Assembly: GCF_029392675.1 (NCBI RefSeq)
Contig: NZ_CP113941.1
Span: 794,001 to 858,000 of the forward strand
Length of the DNA stretch: 64,000 nucleotides
Direction of reading: 5' to 3'
Source: Lactobacillus sp. ESL0684
GTDB lineage: Bacteria > Bacillota > Bacilli > Lactobacillales > Lactobacillaceae
A model generated the notes under the pieces. It did no database searches and was not told where the DNA came from. It worked only from the letters and a program-made list of their open reading frames with translations. The position numbers were made by a program, and so were the translations under genes. Shown one piece after another: positions 30,520-41,001 of this stretch (the first letter of the stretch is position 1; every line of letters starts with the position of its first letter).

Positions 30520-32382
30520 ATGTCAAAAGTTATTGGGATTGATTTAGGAACTACTAACTCTGCAGTTGCTGTTTTAGAAGGTAAAGAACCAAAGATTATA
30601 ACTAATCCGGAAGGTAATCGGACTACACCATCAGTTGTTGCCTTTAAAGATGGTGAAACACAAGTCGGTGAAGTTGCCAAGCGTCAAGCGATTACTAATC
30701 CAAATACCATTTCCTCAATTAAGCGTCACATGGGTGAAGATGGCTACAAGGTTAAAATTGGTGATAAGGCTTATACTCCACAAGAAATTTCTGCAATGAT
30801 TTTGCAATACATCAAGAAATTCTCTGAAGACTATTTAGGAGAAGAAGTTACTGAAGCAGTTGTTACTGTTCCTGCATACTTTAACGATGCACAACGTCAA
30901 GCTACTAAAGATGCTGGTAAAATTGCTGGTCTAGATGTTAAACGGATCATTAATGAACCAACTGCTTCATCACTTGCTTATGGTCTTGATAAAGACTCAG
31001 AAGATGAAAAAGTATTAGTTTACGACCTTGGTGGTGGTACCTTTGATGTTTCTGTTTTGCAATTAGGTGATGGCGTCTTCCAAGTACTGTCCACTAACGG
31101 TGATACTAATCTTGGTGGGGATGACTTTGATAATGCCATTATTGATTGGTTAGTTGCTAACTTCAAATCAGAAAACAATGTTGATCTTTCTAAGGATAAG
31201 ATGGCATTGCAACGGTTAAAGGATGCAGCAGAAAAGGCTAAGAAAGATTTGTCTGGTGTATCTTCAACCCACATTTCATTACCATTCATTTCTGCTGGTG
31301 ACGCAGGTCCATTGCACCTTGAAGCTGATTTGACTCGTGCCAAGTTTGATGAGTTAACTTCTGATTTAGTTGATCGGACTAAGGTTCCGTTTGATAATGC
31401 TTTAAAGGATGCTGATTTAACTGTTAACGATATTGACAAGGTTATCTTAAATGGTGGTTCAACTAGAATTCCTGCTGTTCAAGATGCAGTTAAGAAGTGG
31501 TCTGGAAAAGAACCTGATCACTCAATTAACCCTGATGAAGCCGTAGCTTTAGGTGCTGCTGTTCAAGGTGGGGTTATCTCAGGTGACGTTAAGGATGTTG
31601 TTTTGCTTGATGTTACGCCACTTTCACTTGGTATCGAAACCATGGGTGGTGTCTTCACTAAGTTGATTGATAAGAATACGACAATCCCAACTTCTAAGAG
31701 TCAAATTTTCTCAACTGCAGCTGATAATCAACCAGCCGTTGATGTTCATGTTTTGCAAGGAGAACGTCCAATGGCAGCTGATGACAAGACTTTAGGTCGA
31801 TTTGAATTAACTGATATTCCAGCAGCTCCTCGTGGTGTACCTCAAATCCAAGTTACTTTTGATATCGATAAGAACGGTATCGTTAATGTTTCTGCTAAGG
31901 ATACTGGTACTGGTAAAGAACAAAAGATTACCATCAAGAGTTCGTCTGGTTTATCCGATGAAGAAATTCAAAAGATGCAAAAAGAAGCCGAAGAACATGC
32001 TGAAGAAGATAAAAAGAAGAAGGAAGAAGTCGACCTTCGCAATGAAGTTGATCAATTAATCTTCTCAACTGAAAAGACTTTGAAAGATGTTAAGGACAAT
32101 GACAAGATCACCGAAGATGATACTAAGAAAGTCCAAACTGCTTTAGATGATTTGAAGAAAGCCCAAAAAGATAACGACTTAGATGCAATGAAGTCTAAGA
32201 AGGATGACTTATCTAAGGCTGCTCAAGATTTAGCTGTAAAACTATATCAGGCTAATGGCGGCGATCAAGCCGCTCAAGGCCAAGCTGATCCAAACCAAGG
32301 GCCACAAGATCCCAATGGTGGTAATTCAGATAATGGTTCTGCTGGTGATGGCGACTTTCACAAAGTAGACTCAGATAAGTAA
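30520..32382 (+). CDS. dnaK: Chaperone DnaK (Hsp70)
   Basis: A 620-aa Hsp70. ATPase signatures are [17 protein letters not shown] at the N-terminus, [14 protein letters not shown] and [14 protein letters not shown]; the substrate-binding domain includes [16 protein letters not shown]; the C-terminus is the usual Gln/Asp/Gly-rich lid tail ending in FHKVDSDK. It works with GrpE and DnaJ encoded on either side. A hairpin separates it from dnaJ. Confidence 0.98.
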   Translation: MSKVIGIDLGTTNSAVAVLEGKEPKIITNPEGNRTTPSVVAFKDGETQVGEVAKRQAITNPNTISSIKRHMGEDGYKVKIGDKAYTPQEISAMILQYIKKFSEDYLGEEVTEAVVTVPAYFNDAQRQATKDAGKIAGLDVKRIINEPTASSLAYGLDKDSEDEKVLVYDLGGGTFDVSVLQLGDGVFQVLSTNGDTNLGGDDFDNAIIDWLVANFKSENNVDLSKDKMALQRLKDAAEKAKKDLSGVSSTHISLPFISAGDAGPLHLEADLTRAKFDELTSDLVDRTKVPFDNALKDADLTVNDIDKVILNGGSTRIPAVQDAVKKWSGKEPDHSINPDEAVALGAAVQGGVISGDVKDVVLLDVTPLSLGIETMGGVFTKLIDKNTTIPTSKSQIFSTAADNQPAVDVHVLQGERPMAADDKTLGRFELTDIPAAPRGVPQIQVTFDIDKNGIVNVSAKDTGTGKEQKITIKSSSGLSDEEIQKMQKEAEEHAEEDKKKKEEVDLRNEVDQLIFSTEKTLKDVKDNDKITEDDTKKVQTALDDLKKAQKDNDLDAMKSKKDDLSKAAQDLAVKLYQANGGDQAAQGQADPNQGPQDPNGGNSDNGSAGDGDFHKVDSDK

Positions 32383-32405
32383 AGAGTTTATAATTGAATA
32401 AATTA

Positions 32406-32440
32406 GAAAAGAACTGCCGCAATAGTAGTTCTTTTCTTTT
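32406..32440 (+). terminator. Hairpin with T-run between dnaK and dnaJ
   Basis: GAAAAGAACT 32406-32415 pairs with AGTTCTTTTC 32427-32436, then TTTT. As an internal terminator it would lower dnaJ relative to dnaK. Confidence 0.65.
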
Positions 32441-32460
32441 GGAAAGTAAGGAGTTTTTAA

Positions 32461-33600
32461 ATGGCACAAGAAGATTATTATGGTGTGCTAGGTGTTGATC
32501 GCAATGCCAGCGACAAAGAAATTGATGCTGCTTACCGGAAATTAGCAAAGAAGTATCATCCAGATCTTAATCATGAGGCTGGGGCAGAAGAAAAGTATAA
32601 AGAAGTTAATGAAGCGTACGAAGTTCTGCATGATAAGGATAAGCGTGCGCAATATGATCAGTTTGGTTCTGCTGGTGTTAACGGTCAAGGCGGCTTTGGT
32701 GGAGCAGGAGCGGGAGCTGGTCAAGGTTTTGGCGGTTTCGGAGACTTTGGCGACATCTTTAATGATTTCTTCGGAGGTGGCGGCAGCCAGCGGCGCGCTG
32801 ATCCAACTGCTCCAACTCGTGGTCAAGACCTTGATTATACCTTGACTATTGATTTTATGGATGCAATTAATGGTAAAAAGACGCAGGTTTCCTACACTCG
32901 TAGTGAAGTTTGTCCAACTTGCAAGGGTAACGGCGCAGAAAAAGGTACTCACCCAATTACCTGTGATAAATGTAATGGCTCTGGTTATATGACCGTTACT
33001 CAAAACTCAATGTTAGGTGTAGTGCGGCGTCAGACAGTCTGTGATAAATGTAGCGGTCGTGGTGTGATTATTGAACATCCATGTCAAACTTGTAAGGGTC
33101 AAGGAACGATTGATGGCAAAAATACCATTGAAGTTAACATCCCAGCTGGCATCGACAATGGTCAACAGTTACGCTATGAAGGCCAAGGAGAAGCCGGTAC
33201 TAATGGTGGACCTTATGGTGATTTGTATATTAGTTACCGTATTAAACCGTCTAAAGATTTTGAACGAAAAGGTAATACAATTTATACTACTGTTCCAATC
33301 TCTTTTGCTCAAGCAACGTTAGGTGATGAAATTACGGTCAAGACTGTGCATGGTGATAGTAAACTTAAAATTCCGGCTGGAACTCAGCCAAATAAGAAGT
33401 TCACGTTGAAGGGTGATGGAGTGCCATATTTGCGTGGTAATGGCAAGGGCGATCAAATCACCACTATTCAAGTGCAGATTCCAACTTCAATTAATGATGA
33501 TCAAAAACAGGCATTGGTTGATTTTGTTAAAGCTGGTGGCGGTTCGATTACTCCCCAAGAAAAAGGGTTCTTTGAAAGACTAAAAGACAAAATTAAATAA
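32461..33600 (+). CDS. dnaJ: Chaperone DnaJ (Hsp40)
   Basis: A 379-aa type I Hsp40. The J domain ([20 protein letters not shown]) contains HPD in KKYHPDLN. A Gly/Phe-rich linker lies at about 75-115, and four zinc CXXCXGXG-type repeats lie at about 145-210 ([32 protein letters not shown]), followed by substrate-binding domains. Last gene of the operon, ending at a terminator. Confidence 0.98.
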   Translation: MAQEDYYGVLGVDRNASDKEIDAAYRKLAKKYHPDLNHEAGAEEKYKEVNEAYEVLHDKDKRAQYDQFGSAGVNGQGGFGGAGAGAGQGFGGFGDFGDIFNDFFGGGGSQRRADPTAPTRGQDLDYTLTIDFMDAINGKKTQVSYTRSEVCPTCKGNGAEKGTHPITCDKCNGSGYMTVTQNSMLGVVRRQTVCDKCSGRGVIIEHPCQTCKGQGTIDGKNTIEVNIPAGIDNGQQLRYEGQGEAGTNGGPYGDLYISYRIKPSKDFERKGNTIYTTVPISFAQATLGDEITVKTVHGDSKLKIPAGTQPNKKFTLKGDGVPYLRGNGKGDQITTIQVQIPTSINDDQKQALVDFVKAGGGSITPQEKGFFERLKDKIK

Positions 33601-33603
33601 TCT

Positions 33604-33635
33604 AAAAGCATTAGGGTAAATCCTTAATGCTTTTT
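33604..33635 (+). terminator. Heat-shock operon terminator
   Basis: AAAAGCATTAGG 33604-33615 pairs with CCTTAATGCTTTT 33622-33634 (one bulge). Confidence 0.85.
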
Positions 33636-33678
33636 GTATGATTAAATTCTTAATAGGTTTTCTCTGCTTCAATGAATT

Positions 33679-33687
33679 TGCTATAAT
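33679..33687 (+). promoter_or_regulatory. Extended -10 promoter for lepA
   Basis: TGCTATAAT, a perfect -10 with the TGn extension, at 33679-33687, 33 bp before lepA. No clear -35 is seen. Confidence 0.5.
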
Positions 33688-33719
33688 AAAGGTAATAGAA
33701 TAAAGGGTGCAAATAATTT

Positions 33720-35558
33720 ATGGATATTAAAGAATTACAAGATTATCAAAGACACATTCGTAATTTTTCGATTGTGGCGCATATTGATCATGGTAAGTCA
33801 ACGATTGCTGATCGTATTTTGGAATTAACGGATACAGTATCGCAGCGGCAATTAAAAAATCAAATGCTAGATGATATGCCACTTGAGCGGCAACGCGGAA
33901 TTACGATTAAGATGAACTCGGTACAAATTAAGTACCATGCCCAAGATGGTGAAGATTATATTTTCCACTTAATTGATACACCAGGACATGTGGATTTTTC
34001 TTATGAAGTGTCACGGTCGCTGGCTGCTTGTGAGGGAGCATTACTAGTAGTTGATGCTTCTCAAGGGGTACAGGCACAAACGTTGGCCAACACCTATCTA
34101 GCGATTGATGACGATTTAGAAATCTTGCCGGTGATTAACAAGATTGATTTGCCTTCTGCGGATCCAGAACGTGCTAAGGAAGAGATTGAGGAAATGCTTG
34201 GTCTTGATGCTAGCGATGCAGTTGAGGTCTCAGGTAAAACGGGGCAGGGGATTGCTGAAATGCTAGAGCAAATTGTCCAGAAAGTTCCCGCTCCCGCTGG
34301 GGATTTAACGGCACCACTCAAGAGTTTAATTTTTGATTCCAAATATGATGATTATCGCGGAGTTGTCTTGTCTGTTCGCATTGAAGATGGAACAGTTAAG
34401 GCTGGTGATGAAATCGAAATTATGAATACTGGTAAAAAATATGAGGTAACTGAGGTTGGCGTTTTAAGCCCTGCTCCAGTTCAAAAAGATATTTTAATTG
34501 CCGGTGATGTTGGCTATTTAACGGCTAATATTAAATCTGTCCGAGAAACGCGTGTTGGTGACACGATAACTTCAGCAGCTAATCCCACTTCTGAGCCGCT
34601 ACCAGGTTATCGACAAATTCCACCAATGGTTTATTCAGGAATGTATCCAGTCGATAATTCCAAATATGATGATTTAAAAGAAGCTTTGCAAAAGTTGCAG
34701 TTAAATGATGCTGCCTTAGAATTCGAGCCAGAAACTTCGACTGCTTTGGGCTTCGGGTTTCGTTGTGGTTTTTTGGGATTATTACATATGGATGTGGTTC
34801 AGGAACGGATCGAGCAAGAATTTGATCTGGATCTAATTATGACAGCGCCGTCCGTTGATTATCATGCAATTATGAACGATGGTTCAACTAAGGTAATTGA
34901 TAATCCAGCTGATTTGCCAACTGCTGGTGAATATAAGGAGGTTCAAGAGCCTTATGTTAAGGCAGAAGTAATGGTACCTAACGATTTTGTGGGTCCTGTG
35001 ATGGAGCTTTGTCAGAAAAAGCGGGGAGAATTTGTCACTATGGACTACCTCGATAAGTACAGAGTCAATGTTATTTACAATATGCCATTAGCAGAAATTA
35101 TCTATGATTTCTTTGATGAATTGAAGTCATCAACTAAAGGTTATGCTTCATTAGACTATGAGATTACTGGTTACAGGGCAACTGATTTAGTTAAAATTGA
35201 TATTCTATTAAATAAAGAAGCAGTTGATGCTTTAAGTTTTATTGCACATCGTGATGAAGCACAAAAGCGGGCGCGCCAGATGACTTCTATGCTTAAGAAG
35301 CTAATTCCAAGGCAAAACTTCGAAGTTGATATTCAAGGAGCAATTGGTGCTAAAATTATCTCGCGGGCAACAGTCAAACCTTATCGCAAAGATGTTACTT
35401 GGAAGATTCATACTGGTGATCCAGATAGACGTGCCAAACTGTTGGCTAAGCAAAAGCGGGGTAAAAAACGGATGAAAGCCGTTGGTCGAGTAGAAGTGCC
35501 CCAAGATGCATTTATGGCAGTCTTGAAAATGAATGATGACGACTTAAATACTAAGTAA
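33720..35558 (+). CDS. lepA: Elongation factor 4 (LepA), back-translocating GTPase
   Basis: A 612-aa translational GTPase. G-domain motifs are AHIDHGKST (about 20-28), DTPGHVDF and [14 protein letters not shown]-like domains III and V follow, and the LepA-specific C-terminal domain ends [16 protein letters not shown]. It associates with the ribosome and affects initiation or translocation under stress. It is 27 bp before recJ. Confidence 0.97.
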   Translation: MDIKELQDYQRHIRNFSIVAHIDHGKSTIADRILELTDTVSQRQLKNQMLDDMPLERQRGITIKMNSVQIKYHAQDGEDYIFHLIDTPGHVDFSYEVSRSLAACEGALLVVDASQGVQAQTLANTYLAIDDDLEILPVINKIDLPSADPERAKEEIEEMLGLDASDAVEVSGKTGQGIAEMLEQIVQKVPAPAGDLTAPLKSLIFDSKYDDYRGVVLSVRIEDGTVKAGDEIEIMNTGKKYEVTEVGVLSPAPVQKDILIAGDVGYLTANIKSVRETRVGDTITSAANPTSEPLPGYRQIPPMVYSGMYPVDNSKYDDLKEALQKLQLNDAALEFEPETSTALGFGFRCGFLGLLHMDVVQERIEQEFDLDLIMTAPSVDYHAIMNDGSTKVIDNPADLPTAGEYKEVQEPYVKAEVMVPNDFVGPVMELCQKKRGEFVTMDYLDKYRVNVIYNMPLAEIIYDFFDELKSSTKGYASLDYEITGYRATDLVKIDILLNKEAVDALSFIAHRDEAQKRARQMTSMLKKLIPRQNFEVDIQGAIGAKIISRATVKPYRKDVTWKIHTGDPDRRAKLLAKQKRGKKRMKAVGRVEVPQDAFMAVLKMNDDDLNTK

Positions 35559-35585
35559 GAGTTGATGGAAGGTTAATTTAACCGA

Positions 35586-37859
35586 ATGATAGAATGGAAA
35601 AAACGTAGTGGTGCAGAATTACCTGCAGATTTAGTTGAAAAGTATCAACTTAGCCCTCTAACGGCTAAGTTGTTTTCTTTGCGTGGAATTAATACTGATG
35701 AGCAGCTGGAATTTTGGTTTAATGCTACGGAAGATGATTTGGCGGATCCAAAGTTGATGCATGATATGACTAAAGCGGTCGAACGTATCACTCAAGCAGT
35801 AGACAGCGGCGAAAAAATCATGATCTATGGTGATTATGATGCTGATGGAATTACTGCTACGACGATTATGATGGAAACTCTGCAAATTTTAGGTGCAGAT
35901 GTACATTACTTTATCCCCGATCGATTTCGTGACGGCTATGGTCCTAATTTAGCAGCTTATCAAAAAATTGTTGCTGATGGAACTAAGCTAATTATTACAG
36001 TTGATAACGGAATAACTGGGGTTGAAGAAGTGGCTTATGCCAACAGCCAAGGTGTTGATACGATTATTACTGATCACCATACCATTCAAGAAGTTGTTCC
36101 AAATAGTTATGCAATTGTGCATTGTAATTATCCTGGACAAGCATATCCCTTTGATGACTATTGCGGAGCTGGCGTTGCCTATACTATTTGTCGTGAATTA
36201 ATGCAAGATTCGATGTCTGAGCTACTTGATTTAGCAATGATCGGTACAATTGGTGATATGGTCAAAGTTTCAGGTGAAGGTCATATTCTGGTTAAGCAGG
36301 GCTTAGCTATCCTTAATCAGACCCAAAGACCGGGTTTGCGGGCTTTAATTAAGCAAGCAGGTTTGACAATGAGACAAATTGATGAGACCGATGTTGGCTT
36401 TAATCTGGCACCACGATTAAATGCGGTAGGGCGTTTGGCAAATGCTAGCTTGGCAGTGGAATTGTTGCTATGTGATGATGAGACTGAGGCAGAAGAATTG
36501 GCAATTCAAGTCGAAGAGCTAAATGATGAGCGCAAAGCTTTAACTGATGGTGTGTTTGCAGCATGTATTAATCAAGTCGAGCGGCATAATTGGCAAACTA
36601 AGAACACTTTGGTTATTTATGATTCCAATTTTCATGAAGGCGTTTTGGGCTTGGTTGCTAATAAAATAGTTGAAAAATATCATAAACCGACAATTGTTTT
36701 GACTAAAAATGATGCTGGTATCATTAAAGGTTCAGGACGTTCAATTACTGGTTTTAACCTATTTAACGCACTTAATCCCTTAAAAGAAGATTTACTGCAA
36801 AAATTTGGTGGGCACGACTTTGCTTGCGGCTTATCGATGAGTGTAGATAAGATTGCCGACTTGAGAGCAGCTTTTGAGGACAGTTTTCAAGTAGAAAGAA
36901 GCTTGGCAGTAGAATATTATGATTGTGAGTTGCCATTCACAGATTTAACTCCAGCTTTAATGACCGATATCGCACAGGTAGGTCCATTTGGCACAGATAA
37001 TGTACAGCCAGTATTTAGTATTACTCAGGCAAAAATCACTAACTATACTGTTATGGGCAATCAAAAGCAGCACGTCCGCTTTCAGGCTAATCAATCAGAT
37101 GGTAAGTTAGCAGTTGTTGGCTTTAACAAGGAATTTTTAACGAAATCACTGTTGCCTTATATTAAGCAGGTTTTTGTTAAGTTAGGGTTAAATACTTATC
37201 GCGGACGGACTACGCTGCAGGGAATTATGGCTGGCATCACTTTTGATACACCTCAGTTGACGGTTCCCGCACCAGTAGTGGATTTACGCCAAGAAGAATA
37301 TATTATGGGTTTTGCCGACAGATATTTATTGTTTGATGAAAAAAATCTGACTGTGGCAGCCAATACTTTTGCTATTGCTTCGGATAAGATTACATTAGTC
37401 AATGATTATCATGCAAGTGGCGAAGTGGCAGTTTTACTTGATGTACCCCACAATCAAGCTGAATTTGATCAGGCACTAACTAATAGTTACCAGCAATTGT
37501 ATTTACGATTTTTGCTTGACCAATTACCAGTTAAAAAAATTCCGAATAAAGCTAGTTTTGGACAGGTTTTAAAGTACGTTTATGCGCATCCTAATTTGAC
37601 TACCAATGACTATGAACAGGTGGCGTCATTTTTGGGGTTAGATTATGCTAGTATTTTATTTATTTTACGGGTCTTTTTTGAACTTAAGTTTGTTAAATTT
37701 GATCAGGGGAAAATTACTGGTATTAAAAATCCACCGCAAAAACCGTTAAGTTCGTCAAAATATCTGGCTGCTACGCAATCACAAATTGAATTTGTTCAAA
37801 CTTTACGCCAAATGCCAAGTTCCGAACTATTAATGTACGTAAATCAACGTCTAAAATAA
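35586..37859 (+). CDS. recJ: Single-stranded-DNA-specific exonuclease RecJ
   Basis: A 757-aa 5'-3' ssDNA exonuclease used in recombination and repair. DHH-family metal motifs are YGDYDADGITAT (about 79-90), TVDNGITG, TDHHT and IGTIGDMV; the DHHA1 domain shows GSGRSI and FGGHDFACG, then an OB-like domain. A C-terminal extension of roughly 190 residues is shared with Firmicute RecJ proteins. apt follows, the common recJ-apt order. Confidence 0.94.
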   Translation: MIEWKKRSGAELPADLVEKYQLSPLTAKLFSLRGINTDEQLEFWFNATEDDLADPKLMHDMTKAVERITQAVDSGEKIMIYGDYDADGITATTIMMETLQILGADVHYFIPDRFRDGYGPNLAAYQKIVADGTKLIITVDNGITGVEEVAYANSQGVDTIITDHHTIQEVVPNSYAIVHCNYPGQAYPFDDYCGAGVAYTICRELMQDSMSELLDLAMIGTIGDMVKVSGEGHILVKQGLAILNQTQRPGLRALIKQAGLTMRQIDETDVGFNLAPRLNAVGRLANASLAVELLLCDDETEAEELAIQVEELNDERKALTDGVFAACINQVERHNWQTKNTLVIYDSNFHEGVLGLVANKIVEKYHKPTIVLTKNDAGIIKGSGRSITGFNLFNALNPLKEDLLQKFGGHDFACGLSMSVDKIADLRAAFEDSFQVERSLAVEYYDCELPFTDLTPALMTDIAQVGPFGTDNVQPVFSITQAKITNYTVMGNQKQHVRFQANQSDGKLAVVGFNKEFLTKSLLPYIKQVFVKLGLNTYRGRTTLQGIMAGITFDTPQLTVPAPVVDLRQEEYIMGFADRYLLFDEKNLTVAANTFAIASDKITLVNDYHASGEVAVLLDVPHNQAEFDQALTNSYQQLYLRFLLDQLPVKKIPNKASFGQVLKYVYAHPNLTTNDYEQVASFLGLDYASILFILRVFFELKFVKFDQGKITGIKNPPQKPLSSSKYLAATQSQIEFVQTLRQMPSSELLMYVNQRLK

Positions 37860-37898
37860 CATTAATTAGCTAGATAGACTGGTTTTTCGCTAAAAATC

Positions 37899-37907
37899 TG
37901 TTAGAAT
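37899..37907 (+). promoter_or_regulatory. Probable extended -10 promoter for apt
   Basis: TGTTAGAAT (TGn plus TAGAAT) lies about 55 bp before the apt start. Confidence 0.4.
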
Positions 37908-37962
37908 AGATTGGTTAGATTATATATAGATAACCAATTAAGTTTTGGAGGTTTTGCTATTT

Positions 37963-38490
37963 ATGGCAAACATTTTTGAAGAACACATCGCAAATGTGAA
38001 AGACTTTCCCAATAAAGGAATCACTTTTCGGGATATTACTCCTATTTTGCAAGATGGTAAACTATTTAAGTTAGCAACCCATGAACTTGCTGAGTATGCT
38101 AAGAGTAGAAAGGCAGATGTAATCGTTGGGCCAGAAGCACGAGGATTTATTGTTGGTTGTCCAGTGGCAACTGAATTAAATTTAGGTTTTGTACCTGCTA
38201 GAAAGCCCCATAAGTTGCCACGGGCTGTTGAACGTGCTTCTTATGATTTGGAATATGGTTCAAACAGCTTAGAAATGCATCAAGATGCGATTAAGCCCGG
38301 ACAGCGAGTTGTTGTTTGTGATGATTTGTTAGCCACTGCTGGAACGCTAAGAGCATGTAAAGAATTGATTGAAAATTTAGGCGGCGAATTAGTTGGTGCT
38401 GGTTTTTATATCGAATTACCTGATTTAAAGGGTAAAGAAAAGTTACCAGGACTAGATGTCTTTTCATTAGTTCAATATCACGGTGCTTAA
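37963..38490 (+). CDS. apt: Adenine phosphoribosyltransferase
   Basis: A 175-aa purine-salvage enzyme making AMP from adenine and PRPP. Key blocks are [18 protein letters not shown] at the N-terminus, GPEARGFI, and the PRPP-binding loop [13 protein letters not shown] (about 125-137). The start is ATG 37963, 10 bases after GGAGG; an upstream in-frame start would cover that site. A terminator follows. Confidence 0.96.
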   Translation: MANIFEEHIANVKDFPNKGITFRDITPILQDGKLFKLATHELAEYAKSRKADVIVGPEARGFIVGCPVATELNLGFVPARKPHKLPRAVERASYDLEYGSNSLEMHQDAIKPGQRVVVCDDLLATAGTLRACKELIENLGGELVGAGFYIELPDLKGKEKLPGLDVFSLVQYHGA

Positions 38491-38501
38491 ATAAGATTAA
38501 T

Positions 38502-38543
38502 AAAAAAACGATTTTTCTTTGTTAAAGGAAAAACCGTCTTTTT
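38502..38543 (+). terminator. apt terminator
   Basis: ACGATTTTTC near 38508-38517 pairs with GGAAAAACCGT at 38527-38537, then C and T5. Confidence 0.7.
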
Positions 38544-38567
38544 AGTTATAAAGATAAGTGTTATCTT

Positions 38568-38596
38568 TTTACATTGATATGACAGATCGTTATAAT
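38568..38596 (+). promoter_or_regulatory. Promoter for the downstream GNAT gene
   Basis: TTTACA 38568-38573 and TATAAT 38591-38596 with a 17-bp spacer. Confidence 0.65.
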
Positions 38597-38632
38597 ATTC
38601 GATGTGTTTTTATAAAAGGAAAGGTGAGTAGT

Positions 38633-39151
38633 TTGGAATTAAGAAAAGCAACTATGGCTGACTTTGACCAGATTATGACGATTTTGCGAGATGGTGCTAA
38701 TCAATTAGCTGAAAGTGGTGTTAACCAATGGCAGGGAGAATATCCATCACCAGATCAAATTAAGGAAGATATCAAGCAAGGTTGGGCTTTTTTAGCAATG
38801 TCAGATGACCAAGAAACTGTTGGCGCAATTTCAATTGTTAGTGCTCCGGATCATGATTATGATAACTTAGACGGTCACTGGCTAAATCCAAGTGATCGCT
38901 ATGTAGTTATTCATCGTGTTGCAATTCATTCAAATCACGCTGGTAAAGGCTATGCAACTAAGCTATTAAGTGCTGTGATTGATGGTATCAAACGCAATCG
39001 TCCCGATATTGATTCAATTAGAATTGATACTCATGAGGATAATTTAGCGATGCAACATTTAATTGATAAGATGGGCTTTAAGCGAGTTGGCAGTCTGCAT
39101 GGTGTCTACCGTCAAGATGAAACTTCTTATGTTTATGAATTAGTCAAATAA
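38633..39151 (+). CDS. GNAT family N-acetyltransferase
   Basis: A 172-aa acetyltransferase of the GNAT fold with the acetyl-CoA loop HSNHAGKGYATKLL in place of the usual R/Q-X-X-G-X-G/A. I start at TTG 38633 (MELRKATMADFDQIM), six bases after GGAAAGGTGAG; the open frame upstream contains the promoter. Substrate unknown. The gene stands alone with its own promoter, and an IS1182 element begins 20 bp after its stop. Confidence 0.82.
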   Translation: MELRKATMADFDQIMTILRDGANQLAESGVNQWQGEYPSPDQIKEDIKQGWAFLAMSDDQETVGAISIVSAPDHDYDNLDGHWLNPSDRYVVIHRVAIHSNHAGKGYATKLLSAVIDGIKRNRPDIDSIRIDTHEDNLAMQHLIDKMGFKRVGSLHGVYRQDETSYVYELVK

Positions 39152-39170
39152 AGATTTTAATAATAGTAAA

Positions 39171-40988
39171 AGTGTCTGGGAAAAATTAACTCTTCAGACT
39201 TAAAAACAGACCAAGTTTTCGTAATAAGAAAATCTTGATCTGTTTTTTATTGCTTATTTCCTGTAAAAGAAGTTTTCCGCCACCTCTTCTACTCCAATAT
39301 TTGCTCAAATTCATCATCATGAACATCAAGCCTACATCGGTTTCGACCTTTTTCTTCCCTCGCAAGTGTGTTCTGCGCACACCAAAAACGTTCTTCATAT
39401 GTCCAAAGACTGGCTCTACGTCCGTTTTTCTATAGCTATAGATCAGTTTGCCTTCGCTACTTTGAAGAGTTTGTTTAGCTTTTGCCTTTAAATATTGCCA
39501 ATTGGGGTTGTATTGCACCTGCCTTTGGCGTCCGCTTTTAGTTTTGGCTAGCTCAGTTAATTCAGCTGTTAACTGAAACTCATCTGCTTCATATATTTTT
39601 AGATCAGAGATTAACCCCGTACTCTTATTCCTCCGCTTACCATACCGTTTGAAATTAAAACGCACACCTTGCCAGTCAAGGTAATAATCTTCTTGCTCAT
39701 TATAAGTCCAATTCGCCAGCTTGGTGGGATCATTTTGATACTTTCTAGTCTGCTCCTTATCGTAAAGGCTGTAAGGAATAAAATATTGTTTATCTTCATA
39801 CTCATTTTCAAGCATAGAATAATTATATTCGCTGCCATAGCCGGCATCGGCAACGATGTTCTGGAACTTGTCTAAATTTGTCATTTGCTTTAAGAAAGGT
39901 TCTAAAGTCTTGAAGTCTGTTGGATTAGGGTAAAGTGCATAATCTACTACATATTGGTTGGTAGTTGCCACTTGAATATTATATCCGGGTTTAAGCTGAC
40001 CATTCCTCATATGATCTTCTTTCATATGCATAAAAGTGGCATCATGATCGGTCTTTGAGTAGCTATTACGCTCACCAAAAGTTGCTTGCGCCTGTTCATA
40101 CTTTTCTGCTCTGGGGATAAAATCCTGACGCAACTTATGCAAGACTCTTTTAAGGCCTCGCCTTTGGCGTTTTTTAGTTGAACCTCCAGGAATTACTTTC
40201 GGCTCAGCCGCGATTGCTTCATCTAGTTGCTTGATGACAGTTTCTGTTTGTTCTGCCATGATTGCCAGACCCTGACTAGTTTGTGCTTCTTCTTCAGTAA
40301 TCGCTTGGATTACTTCTTTTTGAATTAATTCATCATAAAGCTCAACTGCATTAGCCTTTAACTTAGTATGAAACTTTTCGACAGCTCTTTTCCAAACGAA
40401 AGTATACTTGTTAGCATCAGCTTCAATTTTAGTCCCATCAATAAAGATAGCATCTTCTCTAAGCAACCCTTCTGCTTGCAAAAGATTAGTAAAATAGACA
40501 AAAGCTTGTTTAATCAGCTGATTGGTATGGCTACTAGCTCTAAAGTTATTGATCGTATGATATGAAATATGTTTACCACCAGCTATGACCATCATCGGGA
40601 GGTTTTCTGTGAGCATCCGCTCAATTTTTCTACCAGAGAAAACGCGTCTAGAATAGGCAAAGAGTAGTATTTTGAGCATCATTGCTGGGTGATAGGCAGG
40701 CCGACCAGTATTTGAATTGTCTTCCAGCAACACATCGGCAGGAATCGAGTCGACAAAATCACTGATAACCTGAGCAAGATGATTTTTAGGAATAGAAAAG
40801 TCAAAGTTGAGTGTTAAAGCAGTTTGACCTGTGATATAATTTTGATACATGAAAAGCCCACCTTTTTTGTTTTTTGTAGTAATTTAATAATAACAAGGTT
40901 AGGCTAGAATGTATATGAAAAATCCGCTAGAACGCAAAGATTCTAACGGATTTTTTGCTTTTAAGGGTCTAGTTTTTTCCCAGACACT
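39171..40988 (-). mobile_element. IS1182-family insertion sequence, copy 1
   Basis: A 1818-bp element with terminal inverted repeats beginning AGTGTCTGGGAAAAA at both ends (39171-39185 and the complement at 40974-40988), flanked by A/T runs that hide the exact border. A single transposase gene occupies the minus strand. Terminator-like hairpins lie at both ends (about 39207-39246, and ATCCGcTAGAA/TTCTAaCGGAT around 40921-40953), which would insulate it from outside transcription. No clear target duplication is visible. A near-identical copy of the same length and orientation lies at 48138-49955. It sits between a GNAT stop and the P-ATPase stop, without breaking either. Confidence 0.9.
39186..40850 (-). 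CDS. IS1182-family transposase (copy 1)
   Basis: A 554-aa DDE transposase. The N-terminal DUF772-type region begins MYQNYITGQTALTLNFDFSI and includes NTGRPAYHPAMMLKILLFAY; the catalytic domain shows FIDGTKIEADANKYTF, NIVADAGYGSEYNY and the C-terminal GHMKNVFGVRRTHLRG block. It looks intact. Compared with copy 2 it ends LLRKLGLFLSLKS because of a one-base difference near the 3' end. RBS AAAGGTGG precedes its ATG on the minus strand. Confidence 0.93.
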   Translation of the reverse strand: MYQNYITGQTALTLNFDFSIPKNHLAQVISDFVDSIPADVLLEDNSNTGRPAYHPAMMLKILLFAYSRRVFSGRKIERMLTENLPMMVIAGGKHISYHTINNFRASSHTNQLIKQAFVYFTNLLQAEGLLREDAIFIDGTKIEADANKYTFVWKRAVEKFHTKLKANAVELYDELIQKEVIQAITEEEAQTSQGLAIMAEQTETVIKQLDEAIAAEPKVIPGGSTKKRQRRGLKRVLHKLRQDFIPRAEKYEQAQATFGERNSYSKTDHDATFMHMKEDHMRNGQLKPGYNIQVATTNQYVVDYALYPNPTDFKTLEPFLKQMTNLDKFQNIVADAGYGSEYNYSMLENEYEDKQYFIPYSLYDKEQTRKYQNDPTKLANWTYNEQEDYYLDWQGVRFNFKRYGKRRNKSTGLISDLKIYEADEFQLTAELTELAKTKSGRQRQVQYNPNWQYLKAKAKQTLQSSEGKLIYSYRKTDVEPVFGHMKNVFGVRRTHLRGKKKVETDVGLMFMMMNLSKYWSRRGGGKLLLQEISNKKQIKIFLLRKLGLFLSLKS

Positions 40989-41001
40989 TTTTTGATGATA
41001 A

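Noticed and set aside
31020-31439. 139-codon open frame antisense to dnaK
   Set aside because: Shadow of dnaK; no independent signals.
38558-38632. N-terminal extension of the GNAT at 38633
   Set aside because: The region contains a good promoter (38568-38596) and no RBS in front of 38558.
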